Assembly (NCBI GenBank): GCA_016930695.1
Contig: JAFGGD010000026.1
Span: forward strand, 50,904-114,903
Source of the DNA: Candidatus Eisenbacteria bacterium
GTDB lineage: Bacteria; Orphanbacterota; Orphanbacteria; Orphanbacterales; Orphanbacteraceae
Direction: 5' to 3'
Length of the DNA stretch: 64,000 nt
The translations under genes were made by a program, and so were the position numbers. Under the pieces are notes generated by a model. It had not been told where the DNA came from, searched no databases, and was given only the letters and a program-made list of their open reading frames with translations. Of the stretch, positions 44,370 through 54,500 are shown piece by piece (position 1 is the stretch's first letter; the number at the start of each line of letters is the position of its first letter).

Positions 44370-44799
44370 GGTTCTCTCCCTTCCCTGCGTATGTGTGGTC
44401 GTCGGGTCGCCGCGGGAGGGGCGCATCACGGGATCGGATCAGGTGGGAATCGATCCATCACTCGGCGAGTGGCTCGCCTCTCGCCCCACAAGACCATAGA
44501 CGGGCCGGAGGCGTCGCCTGTTGAAGGAAAGAAGGCCCGGTCCCCGGCGGTCCAAGCCGTGACGGGCGGGGAACTTGTAAGCTGTTGTGAAATAAGTGGT
44601 TGAAATCTTTCGGTGGCCGGGTTATAATTCAACATACCCTAGAAAGAAATCAAAGGGCGTTGCCGAAGAGGAAGACCCCGAACCTCCCGCGGGCGGAACG
44701 GGGACCGCGCGTATTCTCCCCTGTCGCGGAAACGGGGACTCGAAGCCCCCGAGCGAATTCTCCTCCACGGCGCGGCCGCACCCACAAGGAGCCGATTCG
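44370..44799. other. Divergent intergenic region
   Basis: It contains the strong plus-strand promoter at 44600-44628 and a 165-nt leader with no gene. No convincing promoter was found for the minus-strand ankyrin gene. Confidence 0.5.
44600..44628 (+). promoter_or_regulatory. Near-consensus promoter of the subtilase gene
   Basis: TTGAAA (44600-44605, 5/6), a 17-base spacer and a perfect TATAAT (44623-44628). Predicted start near 44635, leader about 165 nt. Confidence 0.75.
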
Positions 44800-47700
44800 A
44801 TGAACGACAGACCGCACACTCTTTTCGCGATCGCGGCCCTTCTGCTCGGTGCCTTGGCGCTCGCGCCCCTCGCCTCCCGCGCGGCGGACCCGATCCCCGA
44901 GATGGATCCGGCCGCCCTGGCGAGGATCGCCGGCGATTATCGCGATTTCCTCGCGTCGCACCGGCCCGTCCGATACGTCGAAATGCTGACCGCGTCCGCC
45001 GGAGCCCAGGCCGCGCTGAACGCGGAACCGAACATCGCCCTCTACTTTCTCGACGATCGCGGCCACCCCGCCTACCTTCAGACCCACAACGTGGACGCGG
45101 CGGAGACGGTGAACACCGACGAGGTGCACCCCGGTGGCGGCGCCGGCCTGTCTCTCACCGGCTCGGGCACGGCGGCGGCGGACCTGGCGGTCTGGGACGG
45201 CGGCGCCGTGCGGACCTCCCATCAAGAGTTCGGCGGGCGGGCGACCCAAGCGGACGGCGCCTCGTCGACCAGTTACCACTCCACCCACGTGGCGGGGACC
45301 ATGATCGCCGCCGGCGTCGTTTCAGACGCGAAGGGAATGTCCTATCAGGCGAATCTCTCCGCCTACGACTGGAACGACGACGGGGGCGAGATGGCGACCG
45401 CCGCGGCTTCGGGCTTGAACGTCTCCAATCACTCCTACGGTTACATCACCGGCTGGTACTACAGCTCCGGTAGCGGCGACTGGTACTGGTACGGCGACGT
45501 CACGATCGACTCCACCGAGGATTACCGCTTCGGTTTCTACGGCGAGGTCGCGCAGGCATGGGACGAGATCGCCTTCGCCGCTCCCCGCTATCTGATCTGC
45601 AAGTCCGCCGGCAACGATCGGAACGACTACGGCCCCGGCTCCGGCGGGGGCCATTACGTCTGGGACCCGGACACGGACGACTGGATCTGGAGCAACGAGG
45701 ACCGCGACTGGGACGGCGGATCCACCGGCTACGACTGCGTGAGCTGGATGGGGAACGCCAAGAACATAATGACCGTGGGCGCCGTGGAGGATATTCCAGG
45801 CGGCTGGACCGACACGAGCGACGTGGTGATGTCCTCGTTCAGCGGCTGGGGCCCCACCGACGACGGCCGGATCAAACCGGACATCTGCGCCAACGGGGTC
45901 GGACTCTACTCCTGCACCGACGCGAGCAACTCCAGTTACGCCTCCTACAGCGGCACCAGCATGGCCACGCCGAACGCCTCCGGCTCGATCAACCTGATTT
46001 TCCGATACCACGAGTCGTGCCTCGGCGCGACCCCCCTCGCCTCGACGGTCAAGGCCTTGGTGTTTCAGACCGCGAATGAAGCCGGCCCGGCGCCCGGTCC
46101 GGACTACATGTTCGGCTGGGGACTTCTGAACACGGAAGGGGCGGTCGAGGCGATCCGCGCCGATTCGACCGATCCGGGGCGTATTCTGGAGGACGCCCTC
46201 GCGGACGCCGAGAGCGACGTCTACTACCTCACGGCCGACGGGACGACGCCCCTCCGGCTCACTCTCGTATGGACCGATCCGGCGGCCGAGCCGGTCGCCG
46301 ACGCCCTCGATCCGACCGATCCCATGCTCGTGAACGATTTGGATCTTCGGGTGCGCCGCCTCGGCGGATCGACCCACTACCCCTGGACGCTCGATCCGTC
46401 CTCCCCCTCGTCCGCGGCGACGACCGGCGACAACGACCGGGACAACGCGGAGCAGGTCTACGTGAACGCGCCGGTCGCCGGAACCTACGAGGTAACGGTG
46501 AGCCACAAGGGGACGCTCGACTCGGCGCAGGCCTACTCGCTCGTCTCCTCCGAGCCTCTGCGGACGGCCTCCGGCGCGGTGCTCGGCGTGCCCGTTCCCT
46601 ACGGCACCATCCAGGCGGCGATCGATGCGGCGCTTCCGGGCGACACGGTCCTCGTCGCCGACGGTGACTACACCGGCGCGGGGAACAAAGACCTCGACTT
46701 CGGCGGCAAGGACATCACCCTCGTATCCGAAAACGGCGCGATTCACACCGTGATCGATTGCGAGGGGAGCGGCCGAGGTTTCCATTTCCACGGCGGCGAA
46801 TCGCCGGACGCGCTCGTCTACGGCTTCACCGTCACCGGCGGGAGCGACAGCCTCGGCGGAGCGGTGCTCGTCGAAGGGGCGAGCCCGACGATCTGGAACT
46901 GCCGTCTCGACGGGAACGAAGCGGTCGGCGGCGGCGCCGGCAGGGGCGGCGCGATCTACGTGATGGGTGGCGCTCCCTCCTTCATCAGCGCCTCGATCCG
47001 GGGGAACGAATCGGACGGCGGCGGCGGCGCGGCCTTTATCGGCGCGAACACATCGGCGGAGTTCGACAATTGCGTGATCACCGGCAACCGCGCGGATGAT
47101 CTCGGCGGCGCGATCCGGATCGAAAACGGGAGCGCGACGTTCCTTCGAGTCACCTTCTCCGGAAACGCGGCGGGGAACGCCGGCGGCGCGGTTTCACTGA
47201 ACCCGGCCTCGGACGCCCTCTTCGAGAGGACCATCCTGTGGGACGACTGCGCCCCCTTCGGCGCCGAGGCGTCCCTCGACACGGGCGCGTCGGCGGATTT
47301 CGTCTGCGTCGATCTCGCCATGGCTGGCGTGGAGGGGGGTGGCTCCGCCTCTTACGACATGAATACCTTCGACGCCGACCCCTGGTTCTGTGGAGCCGCC
47401 TCCTGCCAGTCGGCGCCGACCACCTCCGGCGTCTATTTACTGGACGGTCTCTCCCCGTGCCTCGAGACGGCGAGCCCATGCGGCGAGCGGATCGGCGGGC
47501 TCGGTCACGGCTGCGACGTCATCACCGATGTGGCGGATCGCGAGGGCGCACCCGCCGTCTTCCGGCTTCACGCCAACGCGCCCAATCCGTTCAATCCCGC
47601 CACAGAGATCCGCTTCGATCTCCCCGCTCCGGGCGCCGTCGATCTCGCGGTCTACGACGTGAGCGGCCGTCGCGTCTCCACGCTCGCGTCGGGGCGACGC

Positions 47701-47832
47701 CCCGCCGGGTCCTTCTCCGTTGTCTGGAACGGAGAGGACGGCTCCGGACGGCCCGTCTCCTCGGGGGTTTACTTCGTGCGGATGCGTTCCGGTGATTTCA
47801 CCGCCGTGCGAAAGATGACCCTTCTCCGTTAG
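44800..47832 (+). CDS. Secreted subtilisin-like (S8) peptidase with beta-helix and FlgD-like C-terminal domains
   Basis: A 1010-residue exoprotease. The ATG at 44800 has AAGGAG 7 nt upstream and opens a signal peptide (MNDRPHTLFAIAALLLGALA). After a short pro-region the S8 domain (about 120-430) shows the triad D133 (LAVWDGGAVRTSHQEF), H163 (STHVAGTMIAAG) and S387 (YSGTSMATPNASG), with CKSAGNDRNDYG as the oxyanion-side Asn block. A beta-sandwich (about 460-590, LRLTLVWTDPAAEP, VNDLDLRV) as in KP-43-type subtilases follows. A parallel beta-helix starts near 597 with PYGTIQAAIDAALPGDTVLV and runs to about 900. The tail (about 924-1010) is the FlgD-like domain (NAPNPFNPATEIRFDLP) ending KMTLLR. 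It acts outside the cell. It has its own strong promoter and terminator. Confidence 0.94.
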   Translation: MNDRPHTLFAIAALLLGALALAPLASRAADPIPEMDPAALARIAGDYRDFLASHRPVRYVEMLTASAGAQAALNAEPNIALYFLDDRGHPAYLQTHNVDAAETVNTDEVHPGGGAGLSLTGSGTAAADLAVWDGGAVRTSHQEFGGRATQADGASSTSYHSTHVAGTMIAAGVVSDAKGMSYQANLSAYDWNDDGGEMATAAASGLNVSNHSYGYITGWYYSSGSGDWYWYGDVTIDSTEDYRFGFYGEVAQAWDEIAFAAPRYLICKSAGNDRNDYGPGSGGGHYVWDPDTDDWIWSNEDRDWDGGSTGYDCVSWMGNAKNIMTVGAVEDIPGGWTDTSDVVMSSFSGWGPTDDGRIKPDICANGVGLYSCTDASNSSYASYSGTSMATPNASGSINLIFRYHESCLGATPLASTVKALVFQTANEAGPAPGPDYMFGWGLLNTEGAVEAIRADSTDPGRILEDALADAESDVYYLTADGTTPLRLTLVWTDPAAEPVADALDPTDPMLVNDLDLRVRRLGGSTHYPWTLDPSSPSSAATTGDNDRDNAEQVYVNAPVAGTYEVTVSHKGTLDSAQAYSLVSSEPLRTASGAVLGVPVPYGTIQAAIDAALPGDTVLVADGDYTGAGNKDLDFGGKDITLVSENGAIHTVIDCEGSGRGFHFHGGESPDALVYGFTVTGGSDSLGGAVLVEGASPTIWNCRLDGNEAVGGGAGRGGAIYVMGGAPSFISASIRGNESDGGGGAAFIGANTSAEFDNCVITGNRADDLGGAIRIENGSATFLRVTFSGNAAGNAGGAVSLNPASDALFERTILWDDCAPFGAEASLDTGASADFVCVDLAMAGVEGGGSASYDMNTFDADPWFCGAASCQSAPTTSGVYLLDGLSPCLETASPCGERIGGLGHGCDVITDVADREGAPAVFRLHANAPNPFNPATEIRFDLPAPGAVDLAVYDVSGRRVSTLASGRRPAGSFSVVWNGEDGSGRPVSSGVYFVRMRSGDFTAVRKMTLLR

Positions 47833-47859
47833 GGAATCGCGCGACACGATGGATTCATG

Positions 47860-47893
47860 GGCCCGGGGAGTTTTCCTCGGGCCTTTTCTCTTC
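47860..47893 (+). terminator. Rho-independent terminator of the subtilase gene
   Basis: GGCCCGGGG (47860-47868) pairs with CCTCGGGCC (47875-47883, one G-U pair) and is followed by TTTTCTCTT. It lies 28 nt past the stop. Confidence 0.75.
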
Positions 47894-48004
47894 CTGTGGG
47901 GGGGATCGCTGGCGAGGGACGCGCGGCCGGTGTAAAGTGGAGGGGACGACTCGGTGGAAGGCGCGACAGGCAACGCGGACGTCCGGTCTGCGGGGAGTTT
48001 ATCC

Positions 48005-49933
48005 ATGCGATATGTCCCCTCTTTCTTTCTCATCGGTGCTTGGGCCGTTCTTTTCCTCGTTCTCTGTTTCGCCGGTTGCGGCGATGACGGCGGCGGCGTT
48101 CACTCCCAAGACACCACGCCCCCCGCCGACGTGACCGATCTCTCCGTGGTGAGTGTCACCGAGAGCAGCGCCGTGCTCGCCTGGACCGCGCCGGGCGACG
48201 ACGGCTGGGAGGGGACGGCGTCGACCTACGATCTCCGCCGCTCGACGGTCCGTATTCTCGAGGAGGCGTGGTCGACGCGCACGCAGATCGCCGGCGAGCC
48301 GTCGCCGAAGCCCGCTTTCTCGCCGGAGACGCTCGCCGTGGTCGGCCTGTACGGCGCCGCGACGATCCACTTCGCCCTGCGCGCCGCCGACGAGACGGGG
48401 AACTGGTCCGGCGTTTCCAACTCGGCGGTCTTCGACGAGGGGGAGCCGCGTGTGCACGAGGTCCGCCCGGACGGTCTCGGCGGCTTCCCGACCATTCAGG
48501 CGGCGATCGACTCCTCCGCCGAGGGGGATACGATCCTCCTCGCCGCGGGAATATTCACCGGCGGCGGCAATCGGGACATCGATTTCGGGGGAAAGGCGCT
48601 TCTCCTTCGTTCGCAGGACGGGAGCGCATCGGCGTGCGTGATCGATTGCCAAGGATCGTCCACCGAACCGCGCCGGGCGTTCCTCTTTCACTCGGGCGAG
48701 GAGACCACCTCGGTCGTGGAGGCGATCACCGTGCGCAACGGGAACATGCCGGGCGAGGAGGGCGGCGCGATCGTCTGCGACGGAGCCTCTCCTTTCTTCC
48801 GGCACTGCGTGATCGAGAGCTGCGCCTCGGGCAACGGCGGCGCCCTCGGCCTACGGAACGGCGCGGCGCCGCGGTTCGAGGAGTGCGTGCTCCGGTGCAA
48901 CGACACCCCCGGCTGGGGCGGCGCCGTCTTCTCCCGGGACGCCTTCCCCGTGTTTCTTAACTGCACCCTTTCCGATAACCGGGCCTTCATGGGGGGCGCG
49001 GTTTATGCCGATGGAGAGAGCCTACATTTCGTGAACTGCCGGTTCGAACGGAACGAGGCGCACCGAGGAGGCGGCGTGCTCATCGACCGAGCCGCGGCTC
49101 TCCTTGAGCGCTGCGCCTTCACCGACAACCAGACGGAGAACCCGCTCGTCCTGGAAGGGGGCGGGCTTTACATGACCGGAGGACGGCAGCGGTTGACGGA
49201 CTGCACCTTTCAGGGGAACCGCGCCGGAACCGGCGGCGGACTCTACGTAGATGATTGCGATACCCTCGCGATGTACGGCAACGTGTTCGTCGCCAACGAG
49301 GCGGGCGCGAACGGCGCGGGGATGACGATTCGACTCACTCCGGCCCGAATCGACCACGGCCTCTTCCAATGGAACGCCGCCGCGGAGCGTGGGGCCGGGA
49401 TGTGCGTCGAAGACGCGAACGTGCATCTGGTGGAAACCTATTTCACCGGGAATGAAGCCGAAACCGGCGCCGGGATCCACCATGCCTCGGGAATCGCCCG
49501 GGTCGATTCCTGCGTCTTCTATTTCAATGACGCGGACGATCGCGGCGGCGGGATCTCCGCCGAAGACTCGCTCGCGGTCACGCGAAGCACCTTCACCGAT
49601 AACACCGCGCCCTCCGGAACCGCGATCCATCTTTCCGGAAGCGCTGCCCCGTCGATCGCCAACACGATCCTCGCCTTCAACGGCGCCGGTGATCCCGTCA
49701 CCGCCGAAGCGACGACCGCGCCCTCTCTCTCCTGCTGTGACGTGTACGGAAACGCGGGCGGCGACTGGGTGGGCGTTATCGCCGCGCAGGCGGCGACGGA
49801 CGGCAATTTCTCGGAGGATCCCCTCTTCTGCGACCACGCCGGCGGGGACGTCCACCTCCACGAGAACTCCCCCTGCGCGAACCGCCCGGGGTGTGGATGG
49901 ATCGGCCTCGAGCCGGTCGGGTGTTGGGAGTGA
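48005..49933 (+). CDS. Lipoprotein with fibronectin-III-like and right-handed beta-helix domains
   Basis: A 642-residue protein. The ATG at 48005 has GGGGAG about 8 nt upstream. A signal peptide ends in a lipobox with Cys25 (LVLCFAGC), followed by DDGGG, so it is a lipoprotein. Residues about 35-140 form an FN3-like module (TPPADVTDLSVVSVTESSAV, LAWTAPGDDGW, FALRAADETGNWSGVSN). From about residue 150 a parallel beta-helix runs to the end, opened by FPTIQAAIDSSAEGDTILLA and rich in GGA-[IVL] turns and C-x-F-x-x-N strands. It stops at GCGWIGLEPVGC without an FlgD-like tail, unlike the other beta-helix proteins here. It probably serves as a cell-attached binding protein. It follows the subtilase gene by 172 nt, with a terminator between them. 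Confidence 0.88.
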   Translation: MRYVPSFFLIGAWAVLFLVLCFAGCGDDGGGVHSQDTTPPADVTDLSVVSVTESSAVLAWTAPGDDGWEGTASTYDLRRSTVRILEEAWSTRTQIAGEPSPKPAFSPETLAVVGLYGAATIHFALRAADETGNWSGVSNSAVFDEGEPRVHEVRPDGLGGFPTIQAAIDSSAEGDTILLAAGIFTGGGNRDIDFGGKALLLRSQDGSASACVIDCQGSSTEPRRAFLFHSGEETTSVVEAITVRNGNMPGEEGGAIVCDGASPFFRHCVIESCASGNGGALGLRNGAAPRFEECVLRCNDTPGWGGAVFSRDAFPVFLNCTLSDNRAFMGGAVYADGESLHFVNCRFERNEAHRGGGVLIDRAAALLERCAFTDNQTENPLVLEGGGLYMTGGRQRLTDCTFQGNRAGTGGGLYVDDCDTLAMYGNVFVANEAGANGAGMTIRLTPARIDHGLFQWNAAAERGAGMCVEDANVHLVETYFTGNEAETGAGIHHASGIARVDSCVFYFNDADDRGGGISAEDSLAVTRSTFTDNTAPSGTAIHLSGSAAPSIANTILAFNGAGDPVTAEATTAPSLSCCDVYGNAGGDWVGVIAAQAATDGNFSEDPLFCDHAGGDVHLHENSPCANRPGCGWIGLEPVGCWE

Positions 49934-49952
49934 ACGGAGAGATCTTGACTTC

Positions 49953-51533
49953 TCAACCGCCTGCGGGGTCCTCCCGCCTATAGATCACGCACCGGCGCGG
50001 CACGGTTTTACCGAGGTGCTCGAAGATGCCGCGCGACACGAGCGCCTGCTCCGGCGACCAATTCCGCGCGTGGAACTCTTTCGCCTCGCGATACTCCGTT
50101 CGCCCGTCGAAAAGCTCCCTGTAGAAGTCGAGACGCGACTGTCCGCCCCAGGCGTGAAAGATCCGGGACGCGTCGTCGTAGCGGAAGTAGCGATCGTATT
50201 CCAGGTCGCAGGTGACGAACCAATCCGAGGAGGGACGGGAAGTGGTCTCCTCGCCTCCCGCGACCGAAACCGCGCCCCGTAACCGTGAGAAGCCGACGAA
50301 GGCGGTGGCGGTCTCGCCGGGCCGGCGGTTCTCCTCCAGCCAGCGCGCCGCGTCGGCGCGAATATCCTCGAGATACCAGACTTCCCAGGCGACGGCGTTT
50401 CCGGCGAGATAAACGCCGGCGATCGCGAGGAACACCGAGGCGATCCGCCGCCGCGCGCCTTCCCGTCTCGTCAGACGATCCGCGGCGACGCCTCCCGCCG
50501 CGCAGAGAGGAACGAGCAGGGGAAGGATATGCCGCGGGGCATGAACGCCGATCCGGAGCGCGAGGAGGAGGTGGAGCAAGAAGGGGGCGAGCCAGAGTAC
50601 GTTCGGATCGACGAGAATCGCCCGCGCCGCTCCCGGGAAGTCCGTTCCCCGCAGCCGCGCGCGGGCCCGTCCCGGCGTTTCGAACAGGAGGAGCGCAGTC
50701 CCGCCGAGGGCGAGAAGCGCTCCGGGAACGCCCAGGGCGGGAAAGATCGTGTTCCCATAGCGCGCCAGGTGTGTCCACGCCGACTTCGCTTCCTGGACGT
50801 TCACGTTGTCGACGGCGAGCATGTTCAGGAAGCGAAGGAAATCATGCGGGCGGTAGATGAAGAGGGTGAGAAGGGCGAAGGCGCCCGCTCCGGCTAACGC
50901 CCCCTGAAGCGCGCGCCGCCCCCGTTTGGGGTCGGTGAGAAGGAGCGAAACGATGGGAAGGAGGACCGGGACGGCGAACTTGATGGAAAGACAGGCGCCC
51001 GTCGCGGCGGCCAGGAGCGTCCATGTGTCGGCGGAACGGTCCGCCGCGTACCGCCGCGCCAGGAATAGAGCGAGAAGGAACCAGAACAGAGAGGCGACAT
51101 CGGCCGTCCCGATGTGGGAGTACGTTCCGTGGAGCGGGGCGAGGGAGAGGAGCGCGGCGGCGAAGAGCGCCGGTGGATCGCGGCCGGCGGCCTCCCGGAC
51201 GAGAAACGCCAGGAGGAGGATGGTGAGCAGGCCGTAGAGGATGCTCACGATCCGTATGGAAAGGATCAGATCCGGTGTGCGCCCCGTCAACGCCTGAACC
51301 GTTTTTTTTACCACGAAGAGATGGCACTTCATTCCGGGGACGTAGCCCCAGGCGGGAGTGGATTGCAGCGTCGCGGCGGCGCGGATGAAGCGTTGCTCGT
51401 CCGGATGATAGCTCGCGGGCTTCCCCTCCGGCCCGGCGCCGCGGGGCCAGAAGACGCCGGGGACGCGAACCGCCGCGCCGATCAAGAGGATCGCGCCGAG
51501 AAGGAGCCCGAAACGTCGTGAAGGGATTCCCAT
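49953..51533 (-). CDS. GT-C fold glycosyltransferase (family 39 / ArnT-PMT-like)
   Basis: A 526-residue polytopic membrane protein. The ATG at 51533 (with GGCGGA 4 nt upstream) is preferred over a TTG 12 nt earlier. About 10-12 hydrophobic helices run from residue 7 to about 410. The first periplasmic loop carries the acidic catalytic motif YHPDEQRF, typical of GT-C enzymes that use polyprenyl-phosphate sugars. Other features are FLVREAAGRDPPALFAAALL, SHIGTADVASLFWFLLALF and the late RIGVHAPRHILPLLVPL. The C-terminal 120 residues are soluble. Such enzymes glycosylate proteins or lipids on the periplasmic face; the acceptor is unknown. The gene stands alone, converging with the beta-helix lipoprotein gene and lying 63 nt downstream of the RND operon on the same strand. 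Confidence 0.85.
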   Translation of the reverse strand: MGIPSRRFGLLLGAILLIGAAVRVPGVFWPRGAGPEGKPASYHPDEQRFIRAAATLQSTPAWGYVPGMKCHLFVVKKTVQALTGRTPDLILSIRIVSILYGLLTILLLAFLVREAAGRDPPALFAAALLSLAPLHGTYSHIGTADVASLFWFLLALFLARRYAADRSADTWTLLAAATGACLSIKFAVPVLLPIVSLLLTDPKRGRRALQGALAGAGAFALLTLFIYRPHDFLRFLNMLAVDNVNVQEAKSAWTHLARYGNTIFPALGVPGALLALGGTALLLFETPGRARARLRGTDFPGAARAILVDPNVLWLAPFLLHLLLALRIGVHAPRHILPLLVPLCAAGGVAADRLTRREGARRRIASVFLAIAGVYLAGNAVAWEVWYLEDIRADAARWLEENRRPGETATAFVGFSRLRGAVSVAGGEETTSRPSSDWFVTCDLEYDRYFRYDDASRIFHAWGGQSRLDFYRELFDGRTEYREAKEFHARNWSPEQALVSRGIFEHLGKTVPRRCVIYRREDPAGG

Positions 51534-51596
51534 TTTTCCGCCCAATGCCCATCCCCGCGGTGAAAAGCCGCCCGCCGGTCCCGCCCGCGCTTTTCG

Positions 51597-54500
51597 TCAG
51601 TCCTCCCGGACAAGCCCCATCCCCATCCTCAGCTTGATGTCGTCCAAGATGGCGAGGATGCAGGGGATGACGAAGAGGGTGAGCACCGTCGAGAAGAGAA
51701 GCCCCCAGACGATCGTGTTCGCCAGGGGCCTCCACACCGCCGAGGATCCTCCAATGCCGATCACGGTGGGGAGCAGCCCGCCGATGGTCGTGACCGACGT
51801 GAGGATGATCGGCCGGAGGCGCTGCATCCCTCCCTCGAGGATCGATTGGATCCTGTCGCCTCCCGCGCGCCGGTAATTATTGATAAACGAAATAAGAACG
51901 ATGGCGTCGTTCACCACGATGCCGGCGAGCGCCACCACGCCGAAGAGCGTGACGATTCCGAACTTGTCCCCCGAAACGATCAGCCCCACCATGGCGCCGA
52001 TGAAGGCGAAGGGGACGGTGCAGAGGATCACCAAAGGCTGGACGTAGGAGCGGAACTGGGTTCCCAGGATCAGATAGATCAGCACCACGCCGACGGCGAA
52101 GAGCTGCAGGATGTTGCTGAAGGCCTCGCTGAACTCCTCGAACTCGCCGCCCACCTCGAGGTCCACGTCCTCGTAGCGGCGGGAGATCTCCTCGAAATGA
52201 GACGCCGCCTCACCCACCACGCGGTCCACGGTGGTGAGGCTCTTGTCGATGTCGGCGCCGACGATCACCGTGCGCGCCAGGTTGCGCCTCTTGATCTCGG
52301 TGGTCGCTTCGTGGAGCGAGATCTCGGCAAGATCGGCGATGGGCACGGTGGCGCCGTTCATGGTGCTCATCCGGAGGGAACGGATCTCCTCGAGGGAGTT
52401 GTTCCACTCCTCGCCCAGCTTCACCACCACGTCGATGTCCTCGTCTCCCTCGCGGAAGGTGGTGGCGGTCAGCCCGGCGATCGCCGTGTTCAGCTCCAGC
52501 GCGATCTCCTGCGGCGAGAAGCCGTAGAGGGCGGCCCGCTCCTCGTCGATCCGGATGCGGATCTCCTGTTTCCCGCGGGGGAAGTCGTCCTGGATGTCGT
52601 GCACCCCCTCGATGCCGGCGAGCACCGCCTTCATGTCCTCCACGGCGGCCTGTAGCTCCCGCAGATATTTACCGCTCACGCGAATGCTGATCGGCTTCGA
52701 CGCCGGCGGGCCGCTGGAGGGCTTCTGAAACTCCAGCGAGGTGATGCCGCTGATCCCGGCGACGGAATCCCTGAGCACGTCAATGATCACGTCGATGTCG
52801 CGCCGCTCGTCTTCGTCCCGGACCAGGCTGACCACCACCTGTCCCACGTTCTTCCGGACCACCCACTCATCGTTCCCCTGGTAGAGGCCGCTGCTCGCCT
52901 CCACGTAGCGGATTTCGTGCGCCGGCAGGCGAAGGGCGGCCGCCTCCACTTTGCGAACGATCCGGTCCGTCTCGTCCAGCGACGTCCCCTCGGGCATCTT
53001 CATCAACACCGTGAAATGGCCGAGGTTTTCGCTGCCGAACATCTCCACGCCCACGAGAGGAACGAGCGCCGCCGACAGGACGAGAAGCGCGACCATGGCG
53101 ACGACCACGAGGTACCGCCGGCGGAGCAAGCGCTCCAGCGCGCGGCTGTAGTGCTCGCGCATCCACAGATAGAAACCGAACTCCTTCTTGCGATGGCGCG
53201 TCGACCCGCCCGTCCAGTCGTGGATGTGGGAGGGGAGAATCACCAGCGCCTCGAAGAGGGATGCGAGAAGGGCGAGGCTCACCACGAGGGGAACGACGCG
53301 CATGAACTTTCCCATGATCCCCGGAAGGAGCATGAGGGGAAGAAAGGCGGCCACCGTGGTCAGGATTCCCGTGGTGACCGGCGCGACGACCTCCGAAGTG
53401 CCGTCGATCACCGCCTCCCGGAGCGACTTGTCCTTCTGCCGGTGGGAGTGGACGTTCTCGAGAACGATGATGGCGTCGTCGACGATGATTCCGAGCACCA
53501 CGATCAGCGCGAAGACGCTCGATCCGTTGATCGTGTTGCCGGTCATGTGCATCAGGATGAAGGTGATCATGAAGGAGAGGGGGATGCCGAGCGCGGCCAG
53601 CCCCGCGTTCGACGCGCCCAGGAAGAGGAAGAGGATGGCGAAGATGAACACGATACCGATGAGCGCGTTGTTGCGGAGCACGCCCAGGATCCGGCCGATA
53701 TATTCCGTGCTGTCGATGGTGATGGTGAAGTCGACCCCCTCGGGACTGCGGGCGCGGTGGCGCTCCACCAGGCTTTTCACGTCCTCCACGACGCCGAAAG
53801 TGGAGCCGCCCGCTTCCTTGGAGATGGAAAGGGTGATCGCCGGTTTGCCGTTCAGCCGTGAAAGGACGGTGGCCTCCGCGCGTGTCTCCCGCACGCGGGC
53901 CACGTCGGAGAGACGCACCACGCTCCCGTCCGGCCCGGTCCGGAGCACCACGTTCTCGATCTCTTCCGGCGTGAGGAACCGGCTGAGCGTCCGCACCTGA
54001 AACTCGGACCGCCCGATGGTGACGTTGCCGCCGGGGAAGTTGATGTTCCGGCGCGCCAGGGTGGTGACGACCCGCCCGAGCGTCAGGTTCCGCGCGTTCA
54101 GGCGGACCGGGTCCACTTCGACCCAGATCTCGCGCTCTTCCAAGCCGGAAACCTGGATCTTCGCCACGCTGCTCAGGCGTTCGATTTCGTCGGTGAGTTC
54201 GTCGGCGATGCGCGCCGCCACCTCCGGGTCTCCGTCGGAGGTGACCCCCACGGAGACGACGGGAACGAAGTCGTCGGAACCGAAGTCCTCGATCACCGCG
54301 TCTTCCGTTTCGTCGGGGATCTCGGCGTTGTCCACCTGCAGGCGCACCTCCTGCATCTTGGTGGTGAACTCCGCGTCGGACATGTCGTCGAACTTGACCA
54401 GGCAGAAGCCCCACCCCTCGCCGGCGGAGGACTGGATCTCCGAGACCTTGTCGATCTTGTCCAACTCTTTCTCGACCGGGATCAGCACCAGGTCCTCCAC

